Origin: Salipiger bermudensis HTCC2601
GTDB taxonomy: Bacteria > Pseudomonadota > Alphaproteobacteria > Rhodobacterales > Rhodobacteraceae
DNA length: 64,000 bases
NCBI RefSeq assembly: GCF_000153725.1
Contig: NZ_DS022276.1
Span: forward strand, 1,135,990-1,199,989
Direction: 5' to 3'
Shown here: piece after piece, positions 1 through 8,010 of the stretch
Position numbering within the stretch: position 1 is the stretch's first letter
Layout of the letters: each line of letters begins with the position of its first letter
The notes under the pieces: model-generated
What the model saw: only the letters and a program-made list of their open reading frames with translations
The model's database searches: none
What the model was told of the DNA's origin: nothing
Translations under genes and position numbers: made by a program

Positions 1-171
1 CGGGGTGGTCGCCAGGAGGTGCAGGAAGGGCGGCTGGCCCGCCTGCCCTTTGACACCGCCATGTCGATCGGGCCGGTGGGGCTGGTCACCCGCCCCGAGA
101 CCACGCCGCCGCCCGCCGAAGAGATCTTCCGCCTCGCGGTAACTGCCGCCATCGAGACGCTCGGGATCTGA
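1..171 (+). CDS. LysR-type regulator, C-terminal fragment (partial)
   Basis: The open frame enters at base 1 and stops with TGA at 169-171, so only the last 56 residues are visible. They contain a segment reading IGPVGLVTRPE and then a helix ending AIETLGI. This resembles the end of the periplasmic-binding-like effector domain of LysR-type transcriptional regulators, where a late strand precedes a C-terminal helix. The DNA-binding half lies outside the window, so the family call rests on a short, weakly diagnostic stretch. Its target cannot be inferred; the nearest downstream gene is a MarR regulator on the same strand. Confidence 0.5.
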   Translation, partial: RGGRQEVQEGRLARLPFDTAMSIGPVGLVTRPETTPPPAEEIFRLAVTAAIETLGI

Positions 172-316
172 GCCCGCCCGGCACAGGCCCGCGCGCCGGA
201 ACGGCGACCTGTTGCGAGGCTGCTTCGGGCAAAAGGTAAGCATACTTATATCTTTACCCGCCTTGGCCTTGGGTGACATAGTGTCCAGACCCGTTCCGCA
301 GCCGCTCCGGTGCCCC

Positions 317-817
317 ATGATGACAGACCTCTACGACCTGCCCGGCCACCTGATCCGCCGCATGCACCAGATCTCGGTCTCGGCCTTCGCCGCCGAGACC
401 AAGGCCGCCGGCTTCGATCTGACACCGATGCAGTTCGCGGCGCTCTGCATGCTCGAGGAAAACCCCGGCATCGAACAGGCGACGCTGGCGGGGCTGGTTG
501 CCATTGACCGCGCCACCATCGGCGGCGTCGTGGCGCGGCTGGAAGCCCGCGGGCTGCTCGAGCGCAGCGTCAGCCGCACCGACCGCCGGGCCCGGGTCCT
601 GACCCTGACCGAGACCGGCGCGGCTCTTCTGCGCGATGTGCGCCCGGTGGTGCGCCGCGCCCAGGAGGTGATGCTGAAGCAGCTCGGCCCCGGCGAACGC
701 GACACGCTGGTCACGTTGCTCTCGAAGGTCACCACCGCCGAGAACGATCTCAGCCGTGCCCCGCTACGCCCCGCCGAGGGCGCAGCCACGAGCGGAAAGC
801 CCTCGCAGAACGGCTGA
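317..817 (+). CDS. MarR family transcriptional regulator
   Basis: A 166-residue winged helix-turn-helix protein of usual MarR size. The recognition region reads TPMQFAALCMLEENPG and then LAGLVAIDRATIGGVVARLEARGLLER. The wing carries the conserved D-R-R-A-R motif followed by LTLTETG. The frame is open further upstream, but ATG at 317 gives the normal MarR N-terminus, with a long first helix that makes the dimer interface. The C-terminal 20 or so residues are Ala/Ser/Gly-rich and probably disordered. It is followed by a second, unrelated MarR gene at 1007. It may respond to a phenolic ligand like many MarR proteins, but no operator was seen next to it. The family is sure; the target is unknown. 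Confidence 0.85.
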   Translation: MMTDLYDLPGHLIRRMHQISVSAFAAETKAAGFDLTPMQFAALCMLEENPGIEQATLAGLVAIDRATIGGVVARLEARGLLERSVSRTDRRARVLTLTETGAALLRDVRPVVRRAQEVMLKQLGPGERDTLVTLLSKVTTAENDLSRAPLRPAEGAATSGKPSQNG

Positions 818-933
818 GCACAAGACCTGCGGAGGTCACATCGCCGCGCCGCGGCATCCCAGAATTCAGCTCGAAGTCAGAAGCTTGGCCTATTTCACGT
901 AGGCCGGATCACGGTCGCTTTCTGCATCGCAGC

Positions 934-968
934 TAGTTATGTTGAATAATAGTTATTGACCATAACTA
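934..968 (+). promoter_or_regulatory. MarR operator: perfect palindrome plus extra half-site
   Basis: TAGTTAT (950-956) and ATAACTA (962-968) form a perfect 7-bp inverted repeat with a 5-bp spacer. A third copy, TAGTTAT, lies at 934-940. The AT-rich motif stands out from GC-rich surroundings and ends 38 bp before the MarR start at 1007. Size and symmetry fit a MarR dimer site, so autorepression of this gene and the operon behind it is the likely role. Confidence 0.7.
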
Positions 969-1006
969 CTTTTGTTCGCATCCTTGCAAGCAAGAGGAGA
1001 TTCGAC

Positions 1007-1483
1007 ATGCCGCCCAGCAAGCCCAGCACCACCAACGCCACGACAGCGCCTGTTGACGAAGGCGCGGTGCGCGGCCTGATGGGCTACAATGTCAAGCGCG
1101 CCTACATCGTGCTGCACTCCGCCGCGCAGCAGGCTGCGGCCGCGTTCGACCTGCGCATTCCCACTTTCAGCTGCCTGTCGGTGATCGTGCGAAACCCGGG
1201 CATCACCCCCTCGGCACTGGCCGAGCTTCTGAAGATCGAGCGCTCCAACCTCGTCGTCATGGTCGATGAGCTCGAGACCCGCGAGCTGGTCAGCCGCACC
1301 CAGATGAAGACCGATCGCCGCCGCTTCGAGCTGAAGGCGACGGTGCGCGGGCGCCGCCTTCACGACAAGGCCGCCGAGGCCATCGCCGCCGCCGAGGCCG
1401 CGTGCCTGACCGCATTGCAAGACGACGAACAGCAGCTGCTGCTGGCGCTGCTGAACCGCATCGAAGGTTCAATGGCCGACTAG
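1007..1483 (+). CDS. MarR family regulator of the hydroxycinnamate operon (HcaR/CouR-like)
   Basis: A 158-residue MarR protein. ATG at 1007 is preceded by an AGAGGAGA ribosome site at 993-1000; an in-frame TTG at 956 falls inside the operator palindrome and is rejected. The winged helix includes TPSALAELLKIERSNLVVMVDELETRELVSR, written here in pieces as TPSALAELLK and ERSNLVVMVDE, followed by the wing K-T-D-R-R-R-F-E-L. MarR repressors that sense hydroxycinnamoyl-CoA thioesters (CouR, FerR, HcaR) commonly sit at the head of such clusters. Here the gene lies 48 bp before the TRAP transporter on the same strand, so it is probably co-transcribed or regulates a promoter just behind it. Ligand and target are inferred from context only. 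Confidence 0.8.
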   Translation: MPPSKPSTTNATTAPVDEGAVRGLMGYNVKRAYIVLHSAAQQAAAAFDLRIPTFSCLSVIVRNPGITPSALAELLKIERSNLVVMVDELETRELVSRTQMKTDRRRFELKATVRGRRLHDKAAEAIAAAEAACLTALQDDEQQLLLALLNRIEGSMAD

Positions 1484-1531
1484 GCCGGACATTCCGCCCG
1501 GAGGGATTGGGCGGATTCAAGGGAGGAAGAC

Positions 1532-2635
1532 ATGACCATCAGAATGACCGCACTGGCCGTTGCCGGTGCCCTCATGGCGAGCACCACGCTGGCGCAGGCC
1601 GACACCATCCGCGCCACCAGCGGCTTCGGCCCGGCGCACGTGCTGGCCACCGTGGTGTATCCCGAAATCGGCACCCGCCTCGAAGAGTTTACCGATGGCG
1701 GCTGGGACCTGCAGGACACCCCCTCGGGCCTCGTGGCGCCCAACGAGATGAGCTCGGGCCTGCGCGACGGCGTCACCGAGATGGGCACGCTCTTGATGCC
1801 CTATTTCCCGGCGGAGTTCCCCGACGCGGCACTGCCGTCGGAGCTGTCTATCCTCGGCTCCAACAACCTGGTGATCTCGTCTGCCGTGACCGAGTACATC
1901 GCCACCTGCGACGACTGCCAGGCCGAGTTCACCCAGAACGGCCAGGTCTATCTCGGCACCGACGCGACCCCGCCCTACAACCTGCTCACCACCTCGCCGG
2001 TGCGCAGCACCGAGGACCTGCAGGGCATGCGCATCCGTACCGGTGCGCCGCTCTATGCGGGGTTCGTGCAGGCGATGGGCGGCGAGCCGACCCAGCTGCC
2101 GTCGTCGGAGCTGTTCGAGGGCCTGAGCCAGGGCGTCATCGACGGCACCTTCAGCGCCAACCACGAGATCATCGCCAACCGTCTCGGCGACGTCATCAGC
2201 TACGTGACCGAGATCGAGGAAGGTGTGTTCAACGGCGCCGCAGCCGGCGGCGTGAGCGGCCTGCTCTGGATGCGGATGTCTGGAGAGGATCGCCAGGCGC
2301 TGGCCCGCGCGACCCAGTACGGCATCGCCAAGGGCCTCGTCGGCTTCCTCGAAGATGCCGAGAAGGCCCGCGCGGTCGAGGGCATCGAGTTCATCGCCCC
2401 CGATGATACCCTGCTCGCCGCCAAGGAAGCCTATAACGAAGAGCGCCTCGCCGCCGCCGCCGACATCCTGACCGAGCGCGGCGTCGAGGACGCGCAGGCC
2501 AAGATCGACCGCTACAAGGCGCTGATCGAAAAGTGGGAAGGGCTCGTTTCCACCGACATGAGCTACGAGGATCTCGCCGAGCTGCGCTACGAAGAGATCT
2601 TCTCCAAGATCGACCTCAACAACTACGGCTCCTGA
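1532..2635 (+). CDS. TRAP transporter substrate-binding protein (DctP family)
   Basis: A 367-residue periplasmic solute receptor. The N-terminus is a signal peptide (MTIRMTALAVAGALMASTTLAQA, cleaved after AQA). The body has the DctP features: a central helix region with DLQGMRIRTG, in which the conserved Arg normally forms the salt bridge to a carboxylate ligand, and then GVIDGTFSANHEII. A strong ribosome site, GGGAGGAAG, precedes ATG 1532. It heads the dctPQM order. Because it lies in an operon with feruloyl-CoA synthase, the ligand is probably a hydroxycinnamate or related aromatic acid, as for the TarPQM TRAP system of Rhodopseudomonas palustris. The ligand is inference; the family is firm. 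Confidence 0.9.
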   Translation: MTIRMTALAVAGALMASTTLAQADTIRATSGFGPAHVLATVVYPEIGTRLEEFTDGGWDLQDTPSGLVAPNEMSSGLRDGVTEMGTLLMPYFPAEFPDAALPSELSILGSNNLVISSAVTEYIATCDDCQAEFTQNGQVYLGTDATPPYNLLTTSPVRSTEDLQGMRIRTGAPLYAGFVQAMGGEPTQLPSSELFEGLSQGVIDGTFSANHEIIANRLGDVISYVTEIEEGVFNGAAAGGVSGLLWMRMSGEDRQALARATQYGIAKGLVGFLEDAEKARAVEGIEFIAPDDTLLAAKEAYNEERLAAAADILTERGVEDAQAKIDRYKALIEKWEGLVSTDMSYEDLAELRYEEIFSKIDLNNYGS

Positions 2636-2643
2636 CCGGGCTG

Positions 2644-2671
2644 GCGCGCCCTGCCCCGAGGCCGGGCGCGC
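2644..2671 (+). promoter_or_regulatory. Hairpin directly after the TRAP receptor gene
   Basis: GCGCGCCC (2644-2651) pairs perfectly with GGGCGCGC (2664-2671) around a 12-nt loop, 8 nt after the dctP stop. No T-run follows. It probably acts as an mRNA 3'-end stabiliser or weak attenuator that lets the receptor be made in excess over the membrane subunits. Similar hairpins follow the other receptor genes in this window. Confidence 0.5.
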
Positions 2672-2712
2672 ACCTCATCACTCCCCCCACACATATTCCG
2701 TCGGAGAGGGTC

Positions 2713-3252
2713 ATGTACCTCATCGAGAAATGGATCGGCCGGATCAGCGCCGTACTGGCGTCGCTCGTCCTGCTGGCAATGATGCTGCAGATCGTCATCG
2801 ACGTCTTCATGCGCACCTTCCTGGGCTCGGGCTTCCCGGCCACCGCCGATCTCGTCAGCCGCTACTACATGGTCGCGATCAGTTTCCTGCCGCTCGCCAT
2901 GACCGAAATCCGCCGCCGCCATATCGAGGCGACGATCTTCACCGACAATCTTACCGGCCGGCCGCGCCAGGTCATCGCCTTCCTGGGCTTCGCCATCGCG
3001 CTCGCCGCCTTCGTGCCGATGACCTGGGGCACGGCGCAGAACGCGCTGCGCCAGACCGACCGGGGCGCCTATGTCGAGGTCGGCACCACGGTGTTCCAGA
3101 CCTGGCCCACATACTGGATCCTGCCGATCTCGTTCGGGCTGATGTCGCTGGTGCTGGTGCTGCGCCTCATCGAGGTCGCCACCGGCAAGTTCGAACTGCG
3201 CGCCCATGATCCGCTCGATGAGCTGCAGGCCACGCATAAGGAGACAAACTGA
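2713..3252 (+). CDS. TRAP transporter small permease (DctQ family)
   Basis: A 179-residue protein with about four membrane segments (roughly residues 13-33, 45-65, 88-108 and 130-152). The sequence EIRRRHIEATIF after the second segment is typical of DctQ. ATG 2713 follows GGAGAGGG at 2703-2710; the open frame continues upstream but that part overlaps the receptor gene and has no good start. The stop overlaps the dctM start by one base (TGATG), which indicates translational coupling. With DctM it forms the sodium-driven membrane part of the tripartite importer. Confidence 0.9.
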   Translation: MYLIEKWIGRISAVLASLVLLAMMLQIVIDVFMRTFLGSGFPATADLVSRYYMVAISFLPLAMTEIRRRHIEATIFTDNLTGRPRQVIAFLGFAIALAAFVPMTWGTAQNALRQTDRGAYVEVGTTVFQTWPTYWILPISFGLMSLVLVLRLIEVATGKFELRAHDPLDELQATHKETN

Positions 3253-4532
3253 TGGATCCGATCACCGTCGGCCTTCTGGCCCTCGTCGGGCTGCTGGGTC
3301 TCATCGCGCTGCGCGTGCCGATCGGCGTCAGCCTGATCTTCGTGTCGTTCCTCGGCATCTGCGGCATCGCCGGCCTGCGCCCCGCCATGAGCATGCTGTC
3401 CAACATTCCCTACACCTCCTCGGCAAGCTGGACGCTGAGCTCAATCCCGATGTTCCTGCTGATGGGCTACATCGCCTACCACTCGGGCCTCACCAAGGGC
3501 CTGTTCGAGGCCGCTAGGGTCTGGTGGAGCTGGCTGCCCGGCGGGCTCGCCATCGCCTCGCTGGCCGGCGCCAGCGGCTTCGCCGCGGTCTCCGGCTCGT
3601 CCGTCGCTTGCTCCGCCGCCATCGGCCGCATCGCCATCCCCGAAATGAAGCGCAACAATTACGACCTGCGCGTCGCCACCGGCTCGGTCGCCGCAGGCGG
3701 GACCATCGGCGCGCTGATCCCGCCCTCGATCATCCTGATCCTGTTCGGCATCCAGTCCAACAGCTCGATCAACGCGCTGTTCATGGGCGGCATCTTCCTC
3801 GGCCTCGCCTCGCTGCTGTTCTACATCATGGCGGTGCTCTTCGTCTGGTGGCGCAAGCCCGAGCGGCTGCCCATGGTCGAGCCCTACACGATGGGCGACC
3901 GTTGGAAGAAGACACTCGAGATCTGGCCGGTGCTGCTGCTGATCTGCGCCGTGCTCGGCGGTCTCTTCGGCGGCATCTTCACCGCCACCGAGGCCGGGGC
4001 CTTCGGCGCCTTCATGGCCCTGGCGCTGGGACTTCTGCGCCGCTCGCTGAGCTGGGCCGATTTCAAGGAAAGCCTCGTCGACACCATCCTCGCTTCGGGC
4101 GCGCTGTTCATCATCGCCATCGGTGCAGGGCTCTTCACCCGCCTCGTGGCGATGTCGGGGCTCTCGCGGGAAGTGGGGATGCTGGTCGAGGCGATGGGCC
4201 TTGGCACCACCGGGCTGCTGCTGATCATCGTGCTGATCTACATCGCGCTCGGCATGTTCCTCGAGCCGATCGGCGCGTTGCTGCTGACCCTGCCGCTGTT
4301 CCTGCCCCTGACCACCGCGCATGGCATCGACACCATCTGGTTCGGCCTGCTGGTCGCCAAGCTGCTCGAGATCGGGATGATCACGCCACCGGTCGGGCTC
4401 AACGTCTTCGTCATCCACTCTGTGGCGCGGGACTACGTAAAGCTCGAGCAGATCTTCGCCGGCATCCTGCCGTTTCTCGCCGCCGACATCGCGCTTGTCG
4501 CAGCCATGCTGCTGACCCGCGGCCTGTTCTGA
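3252..4532 (+). CDS. TRAP transporter large permease (DctM family)
   Basis: A 426-residue, highly hydrophobic protein of the normal DctM length with about 12 membrane segments. Diagnostic parts include IPMFLLMGYIAYHSG, GASGFAAVSGSS, the GGTIGALIPPSI loop and the C-terminal MITPPVGLNVFVI. The repeated PPS/PPVG loops are the conserved substrate and sodium pore elements of this family. It completes the dctPQM set with the two genes before it, and an SDR gene follows 11 bp later. The whole run from 1532 to 10456 is on one strand with short gaps, so transport and degradation are probably one transcription unit. Confidence 0.92.
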   Translation: MDPITVGLLALVGLLGLIALRVPIGVSLIFVSFLGICGIAGLRPAMSMLSNIPYTSSASWTLSSIPMFLLMGYIAYHSGLTKGLFEAARVWWSWLPGGLAIASLAGASGFAAVSGSSVACSAAIGRIAIPEMKRNNYDLRVATGSVAAGGTIGALIPPSIILILFGIQSNSSINALFMGGIFLGLASLLFYIMAVLFVWWRKPERLPMVEPYTMGDRWKKTLEIWPVLLLICAVLGGLFGGIFTATEAGAFGAFMALALGLLRRSLSWADFKESLVDTILASGALFIIAIGAGLFTRLVAMSGLSREVGMLVEAMGLGTTGLLLIIVLIYIALGMFLEPIGALLLTLPLFLPLTTAHGIDTIWFGLLVAKLLEIGMITPPVGLNVFVIHSVARDYVKLEQIFAGILPFLAADIALVAAMLLTRGLF

Positions 4533-4543
4533 GGAGCCTCCCA

Positions 4544-5311
4544 ATGGACATCAACAACACCATCGCGCTGGTCACCGGCGGCGGCAGCGGCCTCGGCGCC
4601 GCCACTGCCCGGCGGCTGGCAAAGGCGGGGGCCCGCGTCGCCGTCATGGACCTGAGCCTCGAGGCCTCCAAGGCCGTCGCGGCCGAGACCGGCGGCATCG
4701 GCATCGCAGCCGACGTCTCCGACGCGACCTCGGTCGAGGCCGGCTTCGCCCGCTGCAAGGACGAGCTGGGCAGCGCACCGCGCATCGTGGTGAGCTGCGC
4801 CGGGATCGGCACCGCGTCGCGCATCCTCCCGCGCGACGGGGCGCTGACCGTCGACCTGTTCGAGCGCACCCTCCGGGTGAACCTGCTGGGCACCTACACG
4901 GTGCTCAACATCGCCGCCCGCGAGATGGCTGCGCTCGAACCGGTCGACGATGACGGCGCTCGCGGCGTCATCGTCAACACTGCCTCGGTGGCCTATCAGG
5001 ACGGCCAGATCGGCCAGGCCGCTTATGCCGCATCCAAGGGCGGTGTGGCTTCACTGACCCTGCCGGCCGCGCGCGAGCTGGCGCGCTTCGGCATCCGGGT
5101 GATGACCGTCGCCCCGGGCCTCTTCGAGACCGCCATGAGCGCCGGGCTGCCGCCCGAGGCCAAGACCTCGCTCGAGGCCGGCCTGCCCTTCCCGTCGCGG
5201 ATGGGCAAACCCGAAGAATACGCGATGCTGGTGCAGCAGATCGTCGAGAACCCCCTTCTGAACGGCGAGGTCATCCGCATCGACAGCGCCGTCCGCCTTG
5301 CCCCCAAATGA
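4544..5311 (+). CDS. Short-chain dehydrogenase, likely 3-hydroxyacyl-CoA dehydrogenase (HSD10-like)
   Basis: A 255-residue classical SDR. The Rossmann motif TGGGSGLG is at residues 11-18 and the catalytic segment SVAYQDGQIGQAAYAASKGG gives Ser, Tyr and Lys. The long insertion after the NAG-equivalent (VVSCAGIGTASRI) and the MTVAPGLFETAM segment are typical of the 17beta-HSD type 10 / 3-hydroxyacyl-CoA dehydrogenase branch. In the CoA-dependent hydroxycinnamate route known from Agrobacterium fabrum, an SDR oxidises the 3-hydroxy-3-arylpropanoyl-CoA made by the hydratase to the beta-keto thioester. Its place between transporter and crotonase fits that step. The family is clear; the exact substrate is inferred. 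Confidence 0.85.
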   Translation: MDINNTIALVTGGGSGLGAATARRLAKAGARVAVMDLSLEASKAVAAETGGIGIAADVSDATSVEAGFARCKDELGSAPRIVVSCAGIGTASRILPRDGALTVDLFERTLRVNLLGTYTVLNIAAREMAALEPVDDDGARGVIVNTASVAYQDGQIGQAAYAASKGGVASLTLPAARELARFGIRVMTVAPGLFETAMSAGLPPEAKTSLEAGLPFPSRMGKPEEYAMLVQQIVENPLLNGEVIRIDSAVRLAPK

Positions 5312-5334
5312 ACGCCCAAGTGAGGACTGACACC

Positions 5335-6102
5335 ATGAAAGGCACCTATACCGAAGCCTCCTACAACGGGCAGATCGCCGAGCTCGAACTGATCCGCGAG
5401 GACAAGCGCAACGCCATGTCCGACGGGCTGCTGGCCGAGATCGAGGAGTTCTACAACACCCTGCCGAAAGAGGTCCGCGTGGTCGTGCTGCACGGTCGCG
5501 GCGGGCACTACTGCTCCGGGCTCGATCTGGCCGAGCACGTGTCGCGCAGCGCCGAGGACGGCGTCTACCACTCGCGCAACTGGCACCGTGTGCTCGACAT
5601 GATCCAGTATGGCGGCGTCATCACCGTCAGCGCCATGACCGGCGCGGTGATCGGCGGCGGGCTCGAGATGGCCACCGCCACCCATGTGCGCATTGCCGAG
5701 CCGTCGGTGATCTTCCAGCTGCCGGAAGGCCGTCGCGGCATCTTCGTGGGCGGTGGCGCCACGGTGCGCGTGGGCCGCATCCTCGGCCCCGACCGGATGG
5801 TCGAGATGATGCTCACGGGGCGCAAGTACAACGCCGACGAGGGCCTGCAGCTCGGCCTCACCCATTACAGTGTCGGCGAGGGCGAGGCCCTGCCGATGGC
5901 GCGCAAGCTGGCCGCCAAGATCGCCGCCAACGCGCCGATGTCGAACTACTTCATGGTCAACGCCCTGACCCGCATCGGCGACATGTCGCGCTCGGACGGG
6001 CTCTTTACCGAGAGCCTCGCCGCGGCGCTGGTGCAGACCACGCCGGACGCCGAGGAGGGCCTGCGCGCCTTCCTCGAAAAGCGCAACCCGGTCTTCCGCT
6101 GA
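5335..6102 (+). CDS. Enoyl-CoA hydratase / crotonase-family enzyme (hydroxycinnamoyl-CoA hydratase candidate)
   Basis: A 255-residue crotonase-fold protein. The oxyanion-hole segments are HGRGGHYCSGLDLAEH and AMTGAVIGGGLEMATATHV, followed by FQLPEGRRGIF. ATG 5335 has a TGAGGA ribosome site 8 bp upstream; an in-frame ATG at 5308 overlaps the SDR stop by 4 bp and is the alternative. It is only distantly like Pseudomonas hydroxycinnamoyl-CoA hydratase-lyase. With the SDR and amidohydrolase beside it, simple hydration without retro-aldol cleavage to vanillin is the better guess. No vanillin dehydrogenase gene is present here, which supports that reading. Function is inferred from context. Confidence 0.8.
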   Translation: MKGTYTEASYNGQIAELELIREDKRNAMSDGLLAEIEEFYNTLPKEVRVVVLHGRGGHYCSGLDLAEHVSRSAEDGVYHSRNWHRVLDMIQYGGVITVSAMTGAVIGGGLEMATATHVRIAEPSVIFQLPEGRRGIFVGGGATVRVGRILGPDRMVEMMLTGRKYNADEGLQLGLTHYSVGEGEALPMARKLAAKIAANAPMSNYFMVNALTRIGDMSRSDGLFTESLAAALVQTTPDAEEGLRAFLEKRNPVFR

Positions 6103-6123
6103 GAACGCGGGGAGGAGGAGCCA

Positions 6124-7998
6124 ATGAACACCCACGTCATCGAACGCGCCCCCAAGGACCCGACAGCCCGGGCCGACTGGGCCCGCCGCCACACCCTGAC
6201 CCGCTTTGTTCCGCACAAGGTGATCCGCGAGGACCGCGCCGACGGCAGCATCCTGCTGCGGTCGGGCTACGACCTGCCCAAGCCGGTCGCCAATACCGGC
6301 GTCTGGCTGCATGAATGGGCCGAGAAGGCACCCTACCGGGTCGCCGTCTCAGAGCGCCCCGTCGAGGGGCCGGGCTGGCGCAACATCACCTATCTCGAGC
6401 TGCTGCAGCAGGTCCGGGCCATCGCCTCGGCGCTGCTGGCCCGCGGCCTTGGCGAGGGCGACACCATCGCCATGATGTCGGGCAACGGGCTCGACCACCT
6501 GCTGCTGTCCCTCGCGGCGCAGTATATCGGCGTGCCGGTGGTGCCGCTGGCCGAGCAGTACTCGCTGATCACCGAGGCCCATGGCCGGCTGATCTACGTG
6601 CTCGACAAGGTGACCCCCAAGATGGCCTTCGTCGATGACGCCACCCGTTACGCCGCCGCGCTGGCGCTGCCGCAGCTTGCCGATGTGGAGATCGTCGCCG
6701 CGCGTGGCGAGGCCGGGCGCCCGGTCACCCCCATGTCCGCACTGGTGCATACCGAGGAGAGCCCCGAGCTCGACGCCGCCCATGCCAAGGTCGGCCCGGA
6801 CACGCTGGCCAAGATCCTCTTCACCTCCGGCTCGAGCTCGGACCCCAAGGGCGTTCTCACCACGCACCGGATGATGTGCGTGAACCAGGTGCAGATGGAG
6901 GTGGCCCTGCCCTTCCTGAAGGACCACGCACCGCGCATCACCGACTGGCTGCCGTGGAACCACGTGTTCGGAGGCTCGCACAACGTCAACATGATGCTGA
7001 GCCACGGCGGCACGCTGACCATCGACAGCGGCAAGCCCACCGGGCGCGGCTTTGCCACCACGCTGAAGAACCGAACCGACCGCCCCGGCACGCTGGCCTT
7101 CAACGTGCCGGTGGGCTGGAACATGCTGGTCGACGCCATCAAGGACGATCCTGCCACGCAGGAGCACCTGTTCAAGGACCAGCAGCTGCTGTTCTACGCC
7201 GGCGCCTCGCTGCCGCAGGACGTCTGGGAGGCGCTCGAGCAGTTCTGCCTGCGCGCCCGTGGCGGCCTGCCGATGATGATTTCGAGCTGGGGCCTGACCG
7301 AGACCGCGCCGGCCTGCGTCATGGTGCACGAGCCCATCGGACGCTCGGGCGTCATCGGCGTGCCGCTGCCGGCGGTCGAACTCAAGCTGATCCCCGACGC
7401 CGACATGCGCTGCGAGATCCGGGTCAAGGGCCCCAACATCATGCCGGGCTATTACGGCGACCCCGAGAAGACCGCGCAAGCGTTCGACGAGGAGGGCTTC
7501 TTCATCACCGGCGACGCGGTGCGCTTCGTCGATCCCGAGGACGAGAACCGTGGCCTGGTCTTCGATGGCCGCGTGTCCGAGGACTTCAAGCTCGACACCG
7601 GCACCTGGGTGCAGGCGGGCAACCTGCGCATGACCGCGCTCAAGGAGCTGGCAGGGCTGGCGCAGGACGTGGTGATCTGCGGCCATGACCGCGGCGAGGT
7701 GGGGCTGTTCATCTTCCCCGCGCCCGGTGCGGCAGAGCCCGGAGAGGTCACCGAGGGCGCGGTCACCGACACCCATCTGATGACCCAGATCGAGGTCAAG
7801 CTGCGCGAGATGAACGCTCACGTCACCGGCTCGGCCAAGCGCATCACCCGAGCCATCGTTCTCGCCGAGCCGCCTTCGCTGGAGCACCACGAGATCACCG
7901 ACAAGGGCTCTCTCAACATCAAGAAGATCCTGACCCGCCGGGCCGACCTGCTCGAGCGGCTCTACGACAACGAAGACCCGGCGCTGATCCGCGTCTGA
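6124..7998 (+). CDS. fcs: Feruloyl-CoA synthase (AMP-forming aryl-acrylate CoA ligase)
   Basis: A 624-residue adenylate-forming ligase, the length typical of the feruloyl-CoA synthetase subfamily. The nucleotide-binding motif is FTSGSSSDPKGV (about residues 236-247). Other marks are WLPWNHVFGGSHNVNMML, the acid-binding/adenylate segment SSWGLTETAPAC, and the C-terminal hinge around FDGRVSEDFKLDTGTWVQ. It activates ferulate, p-coumarate or caffeate with ATP and CoA in the cytoplasm, the entry step of the pathway. GGAGGAGGAG lies just before ATG 6124. Neighbours on both sides are CoA-thioester enzymes, 21 and 12 bp away. Exact substrate preference cannot be read from sequence. Confidence 0.88.
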   Translation: MNTHVIERAPKDPTARADWARRHTLTRFVPHKVIREDRADGSILLRSGYDLPKPVANTGVWLHEWAEKAPYRVAVSERPVEGPGWRNITYLELLQQVRAIASALLARGLGEGDTIAMMSGNGLDHLLLSLAAQYIGVPVVPLAEQYSLITEAHGRLIYVLDKVTPKMAFVDDATRYAAALALPQLADVEIVAARGEAGRPVTPMSALVHTEESPELDAAHAKVGPDTLAKILFTSGSSSDPKGVLTTHRMMCVNQVQMEVALPFLKDHAPRITDWLPWNHVFGGSHNVNMMLSHGGTLTIDSGKPTGRGFATTLKNRTDRPGTLAFNVPVGWNMLVDAIKDDPATQEHLFKDQQLLFYAGASLPQDVWEALEQFCLRARGGLPMMISSWGLTETAPACVMVHEPIGRSGVIGVPLPAVELKLIPDADMRCEIRVKGPNIMPGYYGDPEKTAQAFDEEGFFITGDAVRFVDPEDENRGLVFDGRVSEDFKLDTGTWVQAGNLRMTALKELAGLAQDVVICGHDRGEVGLFIFPAPGAAEPGEVTEGAVTDTHLMTQIEVKLREMNAHVTGSAKRITRAIVLAEPPSLEHHEITDKGSLNIKKILTRRADLLERLYDNEDPALIRV

Positions 7999-8010
7999 GG
8001 AGGACTGACC

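Noticed and set aside
956-1006. TTG start at 956 for the second MarR gene
   Set aside because: It falls within the operator palindrome and lacks a ribosome site, while ATG 1007 has AGAGGAGA in front.
5308-5334. Crotonase start at ATG 5308
   Set aside because: It overlaps the SDR stop and is possible, but ATG 5335 has a better-placed TGAGGA site. Recorded as an alternative rather than used.
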